A stretch of 64,000 bases of DNA, taken from NCBI RefSeq assembly GCF_020564625.1, contig NZ_JAJBZT010000004.1, positions 186,001-250,000 of the forward strand. The letters run 5' to 3'. Positions within the stretch are counted from its first letter, which is position 1. The number at the start of each line of letters is the position of its first letter. Under the pieces are notes generated by a model. The model was not told the DNA's origin. It did not search any database and saw only the letters and a list, made by a program, of their open reading frames with translations. Both the position numbers and the translations under genes were made by a program. This document shows positions 9,185 to 19,210 of the stretch, in pieces. The stretch is from Leeia speluncae (GTDB taxonomy: Bacteria; Pseudomonadota; Gammaproteobacteria; Burkholderiales; Leeiaceae).

Positions 9185-9420
9185 GTCAGTGAGGTTGGAC
9201 TCAGGTAAAATAGATTGAAATAATTATGCATTGACGATGTGCTTTACGGCATTGCTCATGCAATTTGCTTAGTCTAGCATTTCTCTTTATACCTGTGGGT
9301 CACGTTTGTGTGTTATTTGACGTGCTATGAAGTTAAGGTAATAGGCTATTAAAAGAGAAGTGGGAAATGAATCTGTAGTGATTGTACTAAACAATCATTA
9401 AACATAAGTGATGGATCATC

Positions 9421-10779
9421 ATGTTAGACAGTCTAACTAGTCGGTTATCGACCGTAATGAAAAACCTCCGTGGCGAAGCTCGTCTGACGGAGACAAATAT
9501 TAGCGATGCTATGCGTGAGGTCCGTATGGCATTGCTAGAGGCTGACGTAGCGTTGCCTGTAGTAAAAAGTTTTATTGCTGAGGTAAAGCAACGTGCGCTT
9601 GGGCAAGAGGTTTTAAATAGTCTAAGTCCTGGGCAGGCTGTTATTGGGATTGTGCACGAAGAGTTGACTCGCCTAATGGGTGAGGCCAATGTTGATATTA
9701 ACTTTGCTTCTCAACCGCCTGCTATTATCTTAATGGCTGGTTTGCAAGGGGCGGGTAAAACAACCACCGTTGGTAAGCTTGCTAAGTACATAAAAGAAAA
9801 GCACAAGAAGAAGGTGTTGGTGGTTAGTTGTGACGTTTATCGCCCTGCTGCGATTGAACAGTTGCGACTATTGGCATCCCAAGTGGAAGTGGAGTGGTTC
9901 CCTTCTAGTGATAAAGACGATCCGATTCAAATTGGTGAGGCAGCGCTGGCACATGCCAAGCGTCACTTGTTTGATGTCTTAATGGTGGATACTGCCGGTC
10001 GTTTGGCAATTGATGAAGTCATGATGGACGAAATTAAACGTCTGCATGCTGCATTAAATCCAATTGAAACCTTGTTTGTTGTGGATGCAATGCAGGGTCA
10101 AGATGCTGTTAATACGGCCAAAGCCTTTAATGAGGCACTGCCTTTAACAGGCGTTGTGCTAACTAAAGTGGATGGCGATTCGCGAGGCGGCGCGGCGCTA
10201 TCTGTTCGCCACGTCACCGGAAAGCCAATCAAGTTTGTTGGTGTGGCTGAAAAAGTAACGGGTCTTGAACCGTTCCATCCAGAGCGTATGGCTTCGCGTG
10301 TACTCGGGATGGGGGACGTACTTTCTCTGATTGAGGAGGCTCAGCGTTCAGTCGATCAAGAAGAGGCAAAGAAAACCATCGCCAAACTGAAGTCTGGCAA
10401 ATCATTTGATTTGGAAGATTTTAAGTCCCAAATCATTCAAATGAAGAAGATGGGGGGCGTTGCTGGCTTAATGGATAAATTGCCTGCGCAACTTACTGGC
10501 CAATTAGGTGGGCAAATGCCGGCAGGTGCGGATGATAAGTCAATCAACCGCATTGAAGGGATTATTAATTCAATGACTGCGCAAGAACGAGCAAAGCCAG
10601 AATTAATTAAAGCATCTCGTAAAAGACGAATTGCCACAGGCGCTGGTGTGACTGTTCAAGAGGTTAACCGGTTGCTGAATCAGTTTGAGCAAATGCAAAA
10701 AGTGATGAAGCAATTTAGCAAAGGTGGTATTGGTAAGATGATGAGAAGCATGAAAGGCATGCTTCCTGGTATGAGGTAA
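9421..10779 (+). CDS. ffh: Ffh, signal recognition particle protein
   Basis: Ffh binds 4.5S RNA and the signal sequences of nascent membrane proteins. The N domain (residues 1-~90) precedes the GTPase domain, with G1 GLQGAGKTT at 107-115 and the DTAGR motif near 190. A Met-rich M domain fills the C-terminus (GMLPGMR end). The 452-residue length is typical. The 4.5S RNA gene is not in the window. Confidence 0.97.
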   Translation: MLDSLTSRLSTVMKNLRGEARLTETNISDAMREVRMALLEADVALPVVKSFIAEVKQRALGQEVLNSLSPGQAVIGIVHEELTRLMGEANVDINFASQPPAIILMAGLQGAGKTTTVGKLAKYIKEKHKKKVLVVSCDVYRPAAIEQLRLLASQVEVEWFPSSDKDDPIQIGEAALAHAKRHLFDVLMVDTAGRLAIDEVMMDEIKRLHAALNPIETLFVVDAMQGQDAVNTAKAFNEALPLTGVVLTKVDGDSRGGAALSVRHVTGKPIKFVGVAEKVTGLEPFHPERMASRVLGMGDVLSLIEEAQRSVDQEEAKKTIAKLKSGKSFDLEDFKSQIIQMKKMGGVAGLMDKLPAQLTGQLGGQMPAGADDKSINRIEGIINSMTAQERAKPELIKASRKRRIATGAGVTVQEVNRLLNQFEQMQKVMKQFSKGGIGKMMRSMKGMLPGMR

Positions 10780-10823
10780 TAGGTGTTATTGCAACTAGAT
10801 TGATGGTGTGATGTAAGTAATGC

Positions 10824-10853
10824 TTGCCAACTGATTTCTCGTTGCCGTAAAAT
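10824..10853 (+). promoter_or_regulatory. Putative sigma-70 promoter of rpsP-rimM-trmD-rplS
   Basis: A -35-like TTGCCA (10824-10829, 5 of 6) and a -10-like TAAAAT (10848-10853, 5 of 6) are 18 bases apart. They lie about 40 bases upstream of the rpsP start. This is read from sequence only. Confidence 0.5.
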
Positions 10854-10894
10854 CTAGAGTTTTCGATACAACCCAATTTTAGGTATAGAAGATT

Positions 10895-11131
10895 ATGGTC
10901 GTTATTCGTTTGTCTCGCGGTGGCTCAAAGAACCGTCCGTTCTACAACGTAGTTGTTGCTGATTCTCGCAATCGTCGTGACGGCCGTTTCGTAGAGCGTA
11001 TCGGTTTCTACAACCCAGTTGCTCCAGAAGGTACAGAAGCATTGCGTATCGACGGTGAGCGCTTGGCTTACTGGCGTGGTGTTGGCGCGCAAGTATCTGA
11101 TACCGTTGCTCGCCTGATCAAGCAGAAGTAA
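10895..11131 (+). CDS. rpsP: 30S ribosomal protein S16
   Basis: This 78-residue S16 has the family opening [20 protein letters not shown] and the [13 protein letters not shown] motif. It binds 16S rRNA early in 30S assembly. It is the first gene of the conserved rpsP-rimM-trmD-rplS operon. Confidence 0.98.
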   Translation: MVVIRLSRGGSKNRPFYNVVVADSRNRRDGRFVERIGFYNPVAPEGTEALRIDGERLAYWRGVGAQVSDTVARLIKQK

Positions 11132-11166
11132 TCTGCAACAGATACGATACGGTGGTTTAGTTAGTG

Positions 11167-11703
11167 ATGAATAGTTCATCCAAAACGTCACCGTCTGCGA
11201 TCGCCCCGACCGACCTTGTGCCAATGGCTAAGGTCGGTTCGCCTTTTGGTGTTCGTGGATGGGTGCATGTATTTGCTGATACAGAAACGCCTGAAAGTCT
11301 ACTTGACTACACGGAAGTGTGGCTAGGTAGTGATGGTGCGTGGCGGCAATATAAAATTGAAGATGCCCAGTTGCATGGCAAAGGTATGGTAGTAAAGTTC
11401 TTGGGATGTAATGACCGGGATCAAGCCTTTGTGATGCGAAACTTAGATATTGCTATTCCTCGGGAAGAACTTCCTGAAGCAGGCGATGATGAGTTTTACT
11501 GGACGGACTTGATCGGCATGCAAGTGCAAAATCTTGCAGGACAATCTCTTGGTGTCGTTGATAACTTGATGGAATCAGGTGCTCACGATATTCTGGTTGT
11601 TAAAGGTGAAAAACAGCGGCTAATCCCGTTTGTGAAAGATATTGTTTTAGAAGTCAAAGAAAGCGATCAGCAAATTATTGTTGATTGGGGTCTTGATTAC
11701 TAA
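11167..11703 (+). CDS. rimM: RimM, 16S rRNA processing / 30S maturation factor
   Basis: This 178-residue protein binds S19 and helps the 30S head mature. The N-terminal beta-barrel has the MAKVGSPFGVRGWV motif, and the C-terminal PRC-barrel has FYWTDLIGMQV and RLIPFVKDIV. ATG at 11167 is preferred over the adjacent GTG at 11164. About 20 Ser/Thr/Pro-rich residues precede the conserved barrel. The stop TAA (11701-11703) abuts the trmD ATG. Confidence 0.96.
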   Translation: MNSSSKTSPSAIAPTDLVPMAKVGSPFGVRGWVHVFADTETPESLLDYTEVWLGSDGAWRQYKIEDAQLHGKGMVVKFLGCNDRDQAFVMRNLDIAIPREELPEAGDDEFYWTDLIGMQVQNLAGQSLGVVDNLMESGAHDILVVKGEKQRLIPFVKDIVLEVKESDQQIIVDWGLDY

Positions 11704-12453
11704 ATGCATTTTGACGCCATTACACTATTTCCAGGAATGTTTGAGTCATTTACTGGGTCTGGTATTGTCAGTCGTGCTTTTAAAAAGCAGCTTTGTCATT
11801 TTCAAGCATGGAATCCAAGGGATTTCGTTGAGGATGTGCATAAGACAGTAGATGATCGCCCTTATGGTGGCGGACCAGGGATGGTGATGCTCTCTGCCCC
11901 GCTTGAAATGGCGGTGATGGCAGCAAAAGAAAAGCAAAGGCAGTCTGGGGTAGAGAAAAGCCATGTGGTGTATATGTCGCCACAAGGTAAAGTGCTCAAC
12001 CAAGACGTTGTCAATGATTTGCTAACCAAGCAAGGCATCATCCTGATCGCAGGGCGATACGAAGGTGTTGATGAGCGATTTATTCAACGTCAGGTAGATG
12101 AAGAAATCTCCATTGGGGATTATGTTCTTTCTGGTGGTGAATTGCCTGCAATGGTATTAATGGATGCGGTGATCAGGCATTTGCCTGGTGTGTTAAATGA
12201 TAAACAATCGGCTGTGGAAGATTCTTTTTTTTCCGGTTTATTGGATTGTCCGCATTACACCCGTCCTGAAGTGTATGAAGGAATGAAGGTGCCAGATGTT
12301 TTGTTATCTGGTAACCACAAAGAGATCAATCGCTGGCGATTGAAACAAGCGCTTGGTAGAACTTGGCTTAGACGGCCAGAGTTGCTTGCCAAGCGTGCTT
12401 TAACTAAAACGGAGTCTGGGCTACTAACCGAGTTTCAAGCAGAAACAAAGTGA
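11704..12453 (+). CDS. trmD: TrmD, tRNA (guanine37-N1)-methyltransferase
   Basis: TrmD makes m1G37 in tRNAs, which prevents +1 frameshifting. The SPOUT-knot motifs are clear: [24 protein letters not shown] (SAM loop) and [15 protein letters not shown]. The 249-residue length is typical. It directly abuts rimM. A hairpin starts at its stop codon before rplS. Confidence 0.97.
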   Translation: MHFDAITLFPGMFESFTGSGIVSRAFKKQLCHFQAWNPRDFVEDVHKTVDDRPYGGGPGMVMLSAPLEMAVMAAKEKQRQSGVEKSHVVYMSPQGKVLNQDVVNDLLTKQGIILIAGRYEGVDERFIQRQVDEEISIGDYVLSGGELPAMVLMDAVIRHLPGVLNDKQSAVEDSFFSGLLDCPHYTRPEVYEGMKVPDVLLSGNHKEINRWRLKQALGRTWLRRPELLAKRALTKTESGLLTEFQAETK

Positions 12454-12482
12454 ACTACTTTGCCAAATGGCGGAGTAGTTTT
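12453..12482 (+). terminator. Hairpin between trmD and rplS (attenuator or processing site)
   Basis: AACTACT (12453-12459) pairs with AGTAGTT (12474-12480), with an inner GCC/GGC stem, and four T follow. The short T run suggests partial termination or an RNase site rather than a full stop. It is placed where rimM-trmD output could be uncoupled from rplS. Confidence 0.45.
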
Positions 12483-12530
12483 GGATTGTCCATAGTAGGA
12501 ACAAGATTTCTTTATCTGGAATGATAAAAA

Positions 12531-12914
12531 ATGGATCTGATTCAAATTCTTGAACAAGAAGAAATTGCACGTTTGAACAAAACTATCCCTGCATTTGCAC
12601 CTGGTGATACCGTTTTGGTACAGGTAAAAGTGAAAGAGGGTAACCGCGAACGTCTACAGGCTTATGAAGGCGTGGTTATTGCTAAGCGTAACCGTGGTTT
12701 GAATAGCTCATTCATCGTTCGTAAAATTTCTTCTGGTGAAGGCGTTGAGCGTACATTCCAAACTTACTCTCCACTAGTTTCTTCTATCGAAGTTAAACGT
12801 CGTGGCGATGTACGTCGTGCGAAACTGTACTACCTACGTGAGCGTTCAGGTAAGTCTGCACGTATTAAAGAAAAGTTGCCAGCTCGTAAAGTGGCGGTTG
12901 CAGCTGCAGAATAA
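12531..12914 (+). CDS. rplS: 50S ribosomal protein L19
   Basis: This 127-residue L19 sits at the 30S-50S interface. It shows the [20 protein letters not shown] and [15 protein letters not shown] motifs. It closes the rpsP operon and is followed directly by a strong intrinsic terminator. Confidence 0.98.
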   Translation: MDLIQILEQEEIARLNKTIPAFAPGDTVLVQVKVKEGNRERLQAYEGVVIAKRNRGLNSSFIVRKISSGEGVERTFQTYSPLVSSIEVKRRGDVRRAKLYYLRERSGKSARIKEKLPARKVAVAAAE

Positions 12915-12932
12915 TTTCTGTCGTTGTAGATT

Positions 12933-12965
12933 AAAAAACGCGAGTCAATACTCGCGTTTTTTTTT
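12933..12965 (+). terminator. Intrinsic terminator after rplS
   Basis: The stem ACGCGAGT / ACTCGCGT, extended by A-T pairs, closes over a CAAT loop and runs into nine T (12957-12965). The A run upstream makes it nearly symmetrical. Confidence 0.92.
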
Positions 12966-13044
12966 GCCTAAAGCGTTGTTGATTTTAGTTAATTTGAGAG
13001 TTGTGTTAGATTTTATTCCATTGTTATTTTGGGTGCGTCTTGTT

Positions 13045-14703
13045 ATGCGATATTTAAAATGGTTATTGATTACTAGTTCTGCTTTAACGATTAATTCGCT
13101 TCATGCCGAAGAGAACGGCTCCGAATATTTGCTAAAGCAAAACTTACCATTCTCTACATTGCAAACACTAAAAGCACCTCTGAATGCATCCGCACCGAAA
13201 AATCAGTCAGCGCTATTATTGGGTGCCTATGTCAAATTGAAGCAGTGGAGCAATGCGCTTGAGGTCGTGAACTCAAGTCCAGGTGTAATTACTGATAACC
13301 CAGATGATTCATTGAAAGTAATCACCTTCTTAATTGATTCTGATGAAATAGCTGCTCAGCGCTATTTGGCACAGGTAATGGCAAATGAAGCAACGCTTAC
13401 AGTTTCCCAGAAACAATCGGCTGCGCAAGCGCAAATACTCTTACTCATCAAGATGGGGCAGCCTGATGAGGCAATTAGAGAGGCTCGGCGGCAAGTCGCG
13501 CTTGGTAACCCAGTCCCTGTAGATTGGATTTTGCCTGCAATGGTCATCGCCGTTCAACATAAGACAGACTTAAATACGCTCACTAGTGTGCTGCAAGAAC
13601 TAAAGGCACCTGCGTTTTATTTGGCTGTTGCCAATTGGCGTCAGGGCTATGTAGGTGATGAAGTACTAAAAAGCGTGTTAACTAAAGAAATTGAATCTAA
13701 TCAACCAGTTATATCTTTGAGAAAGCTGGATTTCTATATTTGGCTGGCGCAAACCCTGCAAGATGATGAGTTGCAGTACAAAGCGCTAGTAATGAAGCTG
13801 AATCTGGCTAACCCTTTAGATGAAGCTTCAAAATTTGCAGCAATACAGGCTTTGCAGCAAATTGGGGAACGACAAGCAAATAAGTTAATGCTGCTGGAAG
13901 GTGATAAAGAAGCTTGGTTGCATGAGCTAAAAGATGGTGCGTCAATTAATGCGGTTTGGATTAAAAATACGTTGCTGAGCAAATTGGTGTTGGATACGAA
14001 GGCCCAAAATGTGCAAGGGGATGAGTTTGCTTTAATCATGCAAGGCTTTGAAGATAAAACCATCTTGCAATGGCGATTGGCTCGCATGGTTGCTCCCAAT
14101 TATTCTGAATGGATCAGCAATTTGTCTGCTGCATCTTTGGTTCGGCTCAGCAAAGGCATTTCAAATACAGAAGCCTCGGCAGCAGAGAAGTTGCTGGTCT
14201 TAACAACGCAAGTCAACGTAATGCCCGTTGAAGATAGAAGTGCATACCTTTCTATTGGAATGGAAGCAAATGTCGGTCAAGGATTAATTACCCAGATTCA
14301 GCGTTGGATAGAGAGTGATGGAGGGATTGGTGAGAAAAATATTGGCTTTCTAAAAAAATCACTTTCAGCCATTCAGAGGACGTCACCCGACTTAATGCCT
14401 AGCTATTGGCGTTTAATTCAGGATAAATCGAGTGAATTACTGAATGATAAAGTCACGCCTAACGTAATTGAAATGGCTGCCATGGTTGATGACTGGCAAA
14501 CTGTAATTGCGATGTCAGGTAAGCTCATGGCAGAGACAGGTGGCCATTTGCCTCCAAACGTAGCTACATTGTACCGTCTTGGTTTAATGCGACTTGGACA
14601 GTCTGAGGAGTTAATTCAGTTTGACTTGCTTCAGCAAAAAATGGTGGTAAACAAGTCAAAGCAAAATAACGTCGCTTCAATCACACCTAAAACAAAGAAA
14701 TAA
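13045..14703 (+). CDS. Secreted helical-repeat protein of unknown function
   Basis: I do not recognise this 552-residue protein. It begins with a clear signal peptide (hydrophobic LLITSSALTI, likely cleavage after SLHA near residue 21). The rest is almost entirely predicted alpha-helix in short repeats of TPR or Sel1-like character, so a periplasmic alpha-solenoid is likely. The end is Lys-rich. ATG at 13045 was chosen because it alone gives the signal peptide; the frame stays open upstream into rplS. It sits after the rplS terminator, 9 bases before xerD, and may share its transcript. Confidence 0.75.
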   Translation: MRYLKWLLITSSALTINSLHAEENGSEYLLKQNLPFSTLQTLKAPLNASAPKNQSALLLGAYVKLKQWSNALEVVNSSPGVITDNPDDSLKVITFLIDSDEIAAQRYLAQVMANEATLTVSQKQSAAQAQILLLIKMGQPDEAIREARRQVALGNPVPVDWILPAMVIAVQHKTDLNTLTSVLQELKAPAFYLAVANWRQGYVGDEVLKSVLTKEIESNQPVISLRKLDFYIWLAQTLQDDELQYKALVMKLNLANPLDEASKFAAIQALQQIGERQANKLMLLEGDKEAWLHELKDGASINAVWIKNTLLSKLVLDTKAQNVQGDEFALIMQGFEDKTILQWRLARMVAPNYSEWISNLSAASLVRLSKGISNTEASAAEKLLVLTTQVNVMPVEDRSAYLSIGMEANVGQGLITQIQRWIESDGGIGEKNIGFLKKSLSAIQRTSPDLMPSYWRLIQDKSSELLNDKVTPNVIEMAAMVDDWQTVIAMSGKLMAETGGHLPPNVATLYRLGLMRLGQSEELIQFDLLQQKMVVNKSKQNNVASITPKTKK

Positions 14704-14712
14704 AGACATTAC

Positions 14713-15621
14713 ATGACGCTAGCTACTGATTTGGCACACAAGTGGATTACTCCCTTTATGCGCTCATTGAGATTAGAGAGTGGACTTAGTGAAAATACTT
14801 TAGAAGCCTATAGACGAGACCTTGTGTTGTTTTTCGAGTTTCTAGAGCAGGGGGCTGCTGATCTTTTGGTCGAAAAAGTAACTGCAAATAATATCGAACA
14901 TTTTATGCAGGAGCGTCTTGGTAAAGTCAAAGCAGCTAGTGTTTCAAGGGAGCTCTCTGCCGTTAGACAGTTTTATATATACCTTCAAAAAGAAGGCTTG
15001 AGAGAAGATAATCCTGCTGCCAAGGTTTCAATACGGGGAATTCCACGGTCAATTCCAGTTTCAATTTCTGAAGAGGAAATGAAACGAATTTTAGACTATC
15101 CAGATACGTCTACCCCGCTAGGCATGCGCGACTCCGCGATGTTCGAACTCATGTATGCAACTGGATTGCGAGTGTCTGAGATTATTGGTTTGACGGTGAA
15201 TCAAGTAAATATAGCGGATGGCATGCTTAGAGTACTTGGAAAAGGAAAGAAAGAGCGGATTGTGCCTCTAGGTGAAATTGCCGCCAAAAAGGTTGCTGCA
15301 TATCTCGAGGATGGGCGTATTAAACTCGTGCAGAACACAGTACAAAAATGTTTGTTTGTTTCAAGCCGTGGAGAACCAATATCACGGCAATATTTTTGGC
15401 AGTTAATTCGCTCTGCGGCGATCGCGGTGGGAATTAATAAAAGCGTCTCCCCACATGATTTGAGGCATGCGTTTGCTACGCATTTGCTAAACCACGGAGC
15501 AGACTTGAGAGTGGTGCAAGTTTTGTTGGGACATGCAGATATTTCAACGACAGAAATTTATACGCATGTCGCGAAAGACCGATTGCAGGCATTGCATGCA
15601 AAGCATCACCCACGTAAATAG
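14713..15621 (+). CDS. xerD: XerD, site-specific tyrosine recombinase
   Basis: XerD works with XerC to resolve chromosome dimers at dif. All catalytic residues are visible: Arg153 (ATGLRVSE), Lys about 177 (LGKGKKER), His248 and Arg251 (HDLRHAF), His274 (LLGHADIS) and Tyr283 (EIYTHV). The N-terminal SAM-like domain covers residues ~1-100. At 302 residues, and without phage or integron genes around, it is the housekeeping recombinase. XerD rather than XerC is inferred from overall similarity. Confidence 0.93.
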   Translation: MTLATDLAHKWITPFMRSLRLESGLSENTLEAYRRDLVLFFEFLEQGAADLLVEKVTANNIEHFMQERLGKVKAASVSRELSAVRQFYIYLQKEGLREDNPAAKVSIRGIPRSIPVSISEEEMKRILDYPDTSTPLGMRDSAMFELMYATGLRVSEIIGLTVNQVNIADGMLRVLGKGKKERIVPLGEIAAKKVAAYLEDGRIKLVQNTVQKCLFVSSRGEPISRQYFWQLIRSAAIAVGINKSVSPHDLRHAFATHLLNHGADLRVVQVLLGHADISTTEIYTHVAKDRLQALHAKHHPRK

Positions 15622-15627
15622 TGAGTG

Positions 15628-15655
15628 TTGGCTGTATCAGACAGCTAGTTATATA
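15628..15655 (+). promoter_or_regulatory. Putative kup promoter
   Basis: TTGGCT (15628-15633) and TATATA (15650-15655) are 16 bases apart, each matching 4 of 6 consensus bases. They lie just after the xerD stop and ~130 bases before kup. The leader between them contains a 27-codon open frame (15691-15774) ending just before the kup ribosome-binding site. Confidence 0.4.
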
Positions 15656-15784
15656 CCTGTTGTCGAATAAGCCTACTAATAAGATCTGAAATGCGCAATC
15701 CTTTTACTTCGAGGTTGGAAGCTGATAGGATTCGTGCACTGCAATATCCCCCCTTCAAGATAATCATTAAATAGGAAACGTTGC

Positions 15785-17671
15785 ATGAGTAGCAATGCAA
15801 ACGGACACCGCACACAAGGTGTTGGAGCTTTGGTTCTTGGCGCAATTGGTGTGGTTTACGGAGACATCGGTACCAGTCCTCTCTATACGCTAAAAGAATG
15901 TTTTGGTGGTAGCCACAAAATCCCATTTTCGCCTGACAGTGTGTACGGCATTTTGTCCCTCATTTTTTGGGCATTAATGATCGTCGTCTCAATTAAGTAC
16001 GTCATCTTTATTATGCGAGCAGACAACAATGGCGAGGGCGGAATTTTAGCGCTGATGGCACTCGCTTTAAGAGGTACCGAAAGAACCAGAACAAGATGGT
16101 TTTTGATGGTGCTGGGTATCTTTGGCGCGTCCATGTTCTTCGGCGATGGCATGATTACGCCCGCTGTGTCCGTGCTATCTGCCGTTGAGGGGTTAACACT
16201 CATTAACCCTGCGCTTGAACATTATGTGCTGCCTGTTGCGATTGCAGTGTTGATCGGTCTTTTTGCGATTCAGCGATTTGGCACTGCCAGTGTGGGTAAG
16301 CTATTTGGCCCAATTATGCTGCTATGGTTTGGTGCGTTAGGTGTATTGGGTCTCACCGAAATTGTCTCCCACCCAATGGTGCTAAAAGCACTTAACCCGT
16401 ATTACGCAATTACCTTTATTGTAGAGCACAAAATTCATGCATTCTTTGTGATGGGATCTGTTGTGCTTGCCATTACTGGTGCAGAAGCTTTATATGCCGA
16501 TATGGGGCACTTTGGAAGTTTCCCAATCCGTGCTGCTTGGTTTGGATTTGTTTTGCCTGCATTGGTCTTAAATTATTTTGGCCAAGGTGCGCTGATTATT
16601 AATGACCCAACCACAGTGGTAAATCCATTTTACCTACTAGTGCCAGAGTCAATTCGTTGGATGATGATTATCTTGGCAACGTTTGCAACGGTAATTGCTT
16701 CTCAAGCGGTTATTTCCGGTGCGTTCTCTGTTGCAAGGCAGGCGGTTCAATTAGGGTATTGCCCAAGACTAGATATTTTGCATACCTCTGAACAAGAAAT
16801 TGGACAAATCTATATTCCATTCATCAACTGGTTGTTGATGCTAATTGTTATCTTGCTGGTCGTTTCGTTTAAGTCTTCAAGCAACTTGGCCGCAGCATAT
16901 GGTATTGCAGTAACAACAGAAATGGTGATGGCAACGATCTTAACGTTCGTAGTGATGCGCCGCATCTGGAAATGGCATATTGGTTTAATTAGTGTTGGTA
17001 TTGCTTTGCTGCTAATTGTTGATTTGACCTTCTTTGCTGCAAACGCAATTAAGATTCCTGAGGGTGGTTGGTTCCCACTTGCTATTGGTGCAGTGACTTT
17101 TACATTGTTAACTACATGGAAACGTGGACGTGAATTACTGTTTCAGCGTTTGTCTGAAGATGCGTTGCCATTAGATATGTTTGTTGAAAGTGTTGGCGCA
17201 CACCCTCCACACCAAGTGGAAGGGACTGCTGTCTTTATGACAGGAAGTCGGACTGGTGTCCCACATGCACTACTACATAATTTAAAGCACAACAAAGTAC
17301 TTCATGAAAGAAATGTGCTACTGACGGTGGCTACTGAAGATGTGCCTTATATTGAAGAGAAGGATCGCTTAAAAGTAGAGTCATTGGGCTATAATTTCTG
17401 GAGAATAGAAGCAACTTATGGCTTTAAAGAAGAGCCAGATATTCACCAGATTTTAGGTCTATGCGAGTCAATGCACGAACTTTCGTTTGATATGATGGAA
17501 ACATCATTCTTCTTGGCGAGAGAGACGCTAATTGCTAGTAAAGTTCCTGGCATGGCGATTTGGCGAGAAAAACTGTTCGTCTGGATGTCAAAGAACGCTA
17601 CGAAAGCAACAGACTTCTTTAAAATTCCAACCAACCGTGTGGTTGAACTTGGTACGCAGGTCGAGTTGTAA
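15785..17671 (+). CDS. kup: Kup, low-affinity potassium/proton symporter
   Basis: This 628-residue KUP/HAK transporter has about 12 membrane segments in the first ~450 residues and a cytoplasmic C-terminal domain. The family opening GAIGVVYGDIGTSPLYTLKE and the motif FFGDGMITPAVSVLSAVEG are present. AGGA lies 7 bases before the ATG. Confidence 0.97.
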   Translation: MSSNANGHRTQGVGALVLGAIGVVYGDIGTSPLYTLKECFGGSHKIPFSPDSVYGILSLIFWALMIVVSIKYVIFIMRADNNGEGGILALMALALRGTERTRTRWFLMVLGIFGASMFFGDGMITPAVSVLSAVEGLTLINPALEHYVLPVAIAVLIGLFAIQRFGTASVGKLFGPIMLLWFGALGVLGLTEIVSHPMVLKALNPYYAITFIVEHKIHAFFVMGSVVLAITGAEALYADMGHFGSFPIRAAWFGFVLPALVLNYFGQGALIINDPTTVVNPFYLLVPESIRWMMIILATFATVIASQAVISGAFSVARQAVQLGYCPRLDILHTSEQEIGQIYIPFINWLLMLIVILLVVSFKSSSNLAAAYGIAVTTEMVMATILTFVVMRRIWKWHIGLISVGIALLLIVDLTFFAANAIKIPEGGWFPLAIGAVTFTLLTTWKRGRELLFQRLSEDALPLDMFVESVGAHPPHQVEGTAVFMTGSRTGVPHALLHNLKHNKVLHERNVLLTVATEDVPYIEEKDRLKVESLGYNFWRIEATYGFKEEPDIHQILGLCESMHELSFDMMETSFFLARETLIASKVPGMAIWREKLFVWMSKNATKATDFFKIPTNRVVELGTQVEL

Positions 17672-17729
17672 ACTGCTGCGATGTGAAGATTGATGATCAT
17701 CTGAAATAGATGTTCTTTCAGGAGTTGTG

Positions 17730-18224
17730 ATGAATAAAGCCGTTTATGCAGGAAGCTTTGATCCGCTCACCAAAGGGCATCTCTGGATGATCGAGCAAGG
17801 TGTGAAGCTATTTGACGAGTTGATTGTCGCTGTTGGTATCAACCCTGATAAGAAATATACCTTTACCCGCAGCGAGCGTTTAGACATGCTCAAGGAGTCC
17901 ACTCAGCATTTGCCAAACCTAAGGGTTGATTCGTTTGATAATCAATTCTTAGTGAATTATGCACGTGCACAGGGTGCTCAGTATATTTTGCGAGGTATCC
18001 GAACAAGTAGTGATTATGAATATGAGCGCAACATGCGTTATATTAATGATGACTTAGTACCCTCTGTAAATACTATTTTTCTTATGCCTCCGAGAGAAAT
18101 TGCAGAGGTAAGTTCAACAATGGTGAAAGGGATGGTTGGTCCTGAAGGATGGGAGTCCATTCTTGGGAAGTATGTGCCTGAAGCTGTTCTTGAATTATTT
18201 AAAGCTAAAAACCTAGATAGATGA
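17730..18224 (+). CDS. coaD: Phosphopantetheine adenylyltransferase
   Basis: CoaD makes dephospho-CoA from 4'-phosphopantetheine and ATP. The nucleotidyltransferase motif [10 protein letters not shown] is at residues 8-17, and the second ATP motif VSSTMVK is near residue 130. ATG at 17730 has AGGAG (17720-17724) 5 bases upstream, which rules out GTG at 17727. The stop overlaps the next start (ATGA). Confidence 0.97.
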   Translation: MNKAVYAGSFDPLTKGHLWMIEQGVKLFDELIVAVGINPDKKYTFTRSERLDMLKESTQHLPNLRVDSFDNQFLVNYARAQGAQYILRGIRTSSDYEYERNMRYINDDLVPSVNTIFLMPPREIAEVSSTMVKGMVGPEGWESILGKYVPEAVLELFKAKNLDR

Positions 18225-19210
18225 AACCTTCCATTCAAATTCCTGTGAGCAACGAAGTCGTTGCTGCAATCGATATTTCTCCATTACGTAATCGCTTATT
18301 AAAGAATAGTAAGCACTGGGCAAAATGGGCGAAACGGCAAGATATTAGTTGTTATCGCATTTACGATAAGGATATCCCAGAGTTTCCTGTTGCAATCGAT
18401 CTCTATGAAGATCGTGTGTGTATTCAAGAGTTTGATACCGGTTGGAAACAAACCGAAGAAGAGCATTTGGCATGGGGGGCTGCTGTTAAGCTGGCCGTAA
18501 TAGAGGTGCTTGGGCTTCCTGAGTCAAATGTTTGGTTTAAGTTACGTCAGCGCCAAAAAGGCGAATCTCAATATGAGAAGACCGGGGAAGTTGGTGAGGA
18601 TTTCGTTGTTAATGAAAGTGGATATAAGTTCTGGGTGAACTTAGGCGCTTATTTAGATACGGGATTGTTTTTAGATCATCGACCAACTCGGATGAAGGTA
18701 GGGCAGTTGGCTAAAGGGAAGCGCGTCCTGAATCTTTTTGCTTATACAGGGAGTTTTTCAGTTTACGCAGCCATGGGGGGCGCTATTTCTTCTGAGACGG
18801 TTGACTTGTCGAATACTTACCAAGCGTGGACGGCGAGAAATTTTGAGTTAAATAACATCTCTCCTATCCAACATAAAATGACACGAGCAGATGTGTTTAG
18901 TTGGTTACGTGATGCGGTCGATGAGCGTAAGCAATTTGATATTATCGTCTTAGATCCGCCAAGCTTTTCAAACTCTAAAAAAATGCTAGGCATCTTAGAC
19001 GTACAACGAGACCATCCTTGGATGATTCGCCAATGCCTATCCCTGTTAGCTAGAGATGGCGTTTTATTCTTTTCTAATAACCTTCGATCTTTTGAAATGG
19101 ACGCGGGAGTGGTTGCGATGGCGGATGTGAAAGACGTTACCTCCTCGAGTATTCCTGAAGATTTTCGTAACAAAAAAATACATCAGTGCTTTGAAATTCG
19201 TCATCGATAA
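18221..19210 (+). CDS. RlmK-like class I SAM-dependent RNA methyltransferase
   Basis: This 329-residue protein resembles the RlmK half of RlmKL, which makes m7G2069 in 23S rRNA. A PUA-like/EEHEA-type N-terminal part (residues ~20-150) precedes a Rossmann domain with SAM motif I ([12 protein letters not shown], ~169-180) and DPPSFS at 245-250. Its overlap with coaD implies coupling. The exact target cannot be read from sequence. Confidence 0.85.
   Translation: MKPSIQIPVSNEVVAAIDISPLRNRLLKNSKHWAKWAKRQDISCYRIYDKDIPEFPVAIDLYEDRVCIQEFDTGWKQTEEEHLAWGAAVKLAVIEVLGLPESNVWFKLRQRQKGESQYEKTGEVGEDFVVNESGYKFWVNLGAYLDTGLFLDHRPTRMKVGQLAKGKRVLNLFAYTGSFSVYAAMGGAISSETVDLSNTYQAWTARNFELNNISPIQHKMTRADVFSWLRDAVDERKQFDIIVLDPPSFSNSKKMLGILDVQRDHPWMIRQCLSLLARDGVLFFSNNLRSFEMDAGVVAMADVKDVTSSSIPEDFRNKKIHQCFEIRHR

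Noticed and set aside
9317-9345. Possible ffh promoter (TTGACG with a weak -10)
   Set aside because: The -10 candidates match only 3 of 6 bases, so the element was not listed.
12802-13044. Possible N-terminal extension of the helical-repeat protein upstream into rplS
   Set aside because: It would overlap rplS and the terminator at 12933-12965, and it removes the signal peptide from the N-terminus.
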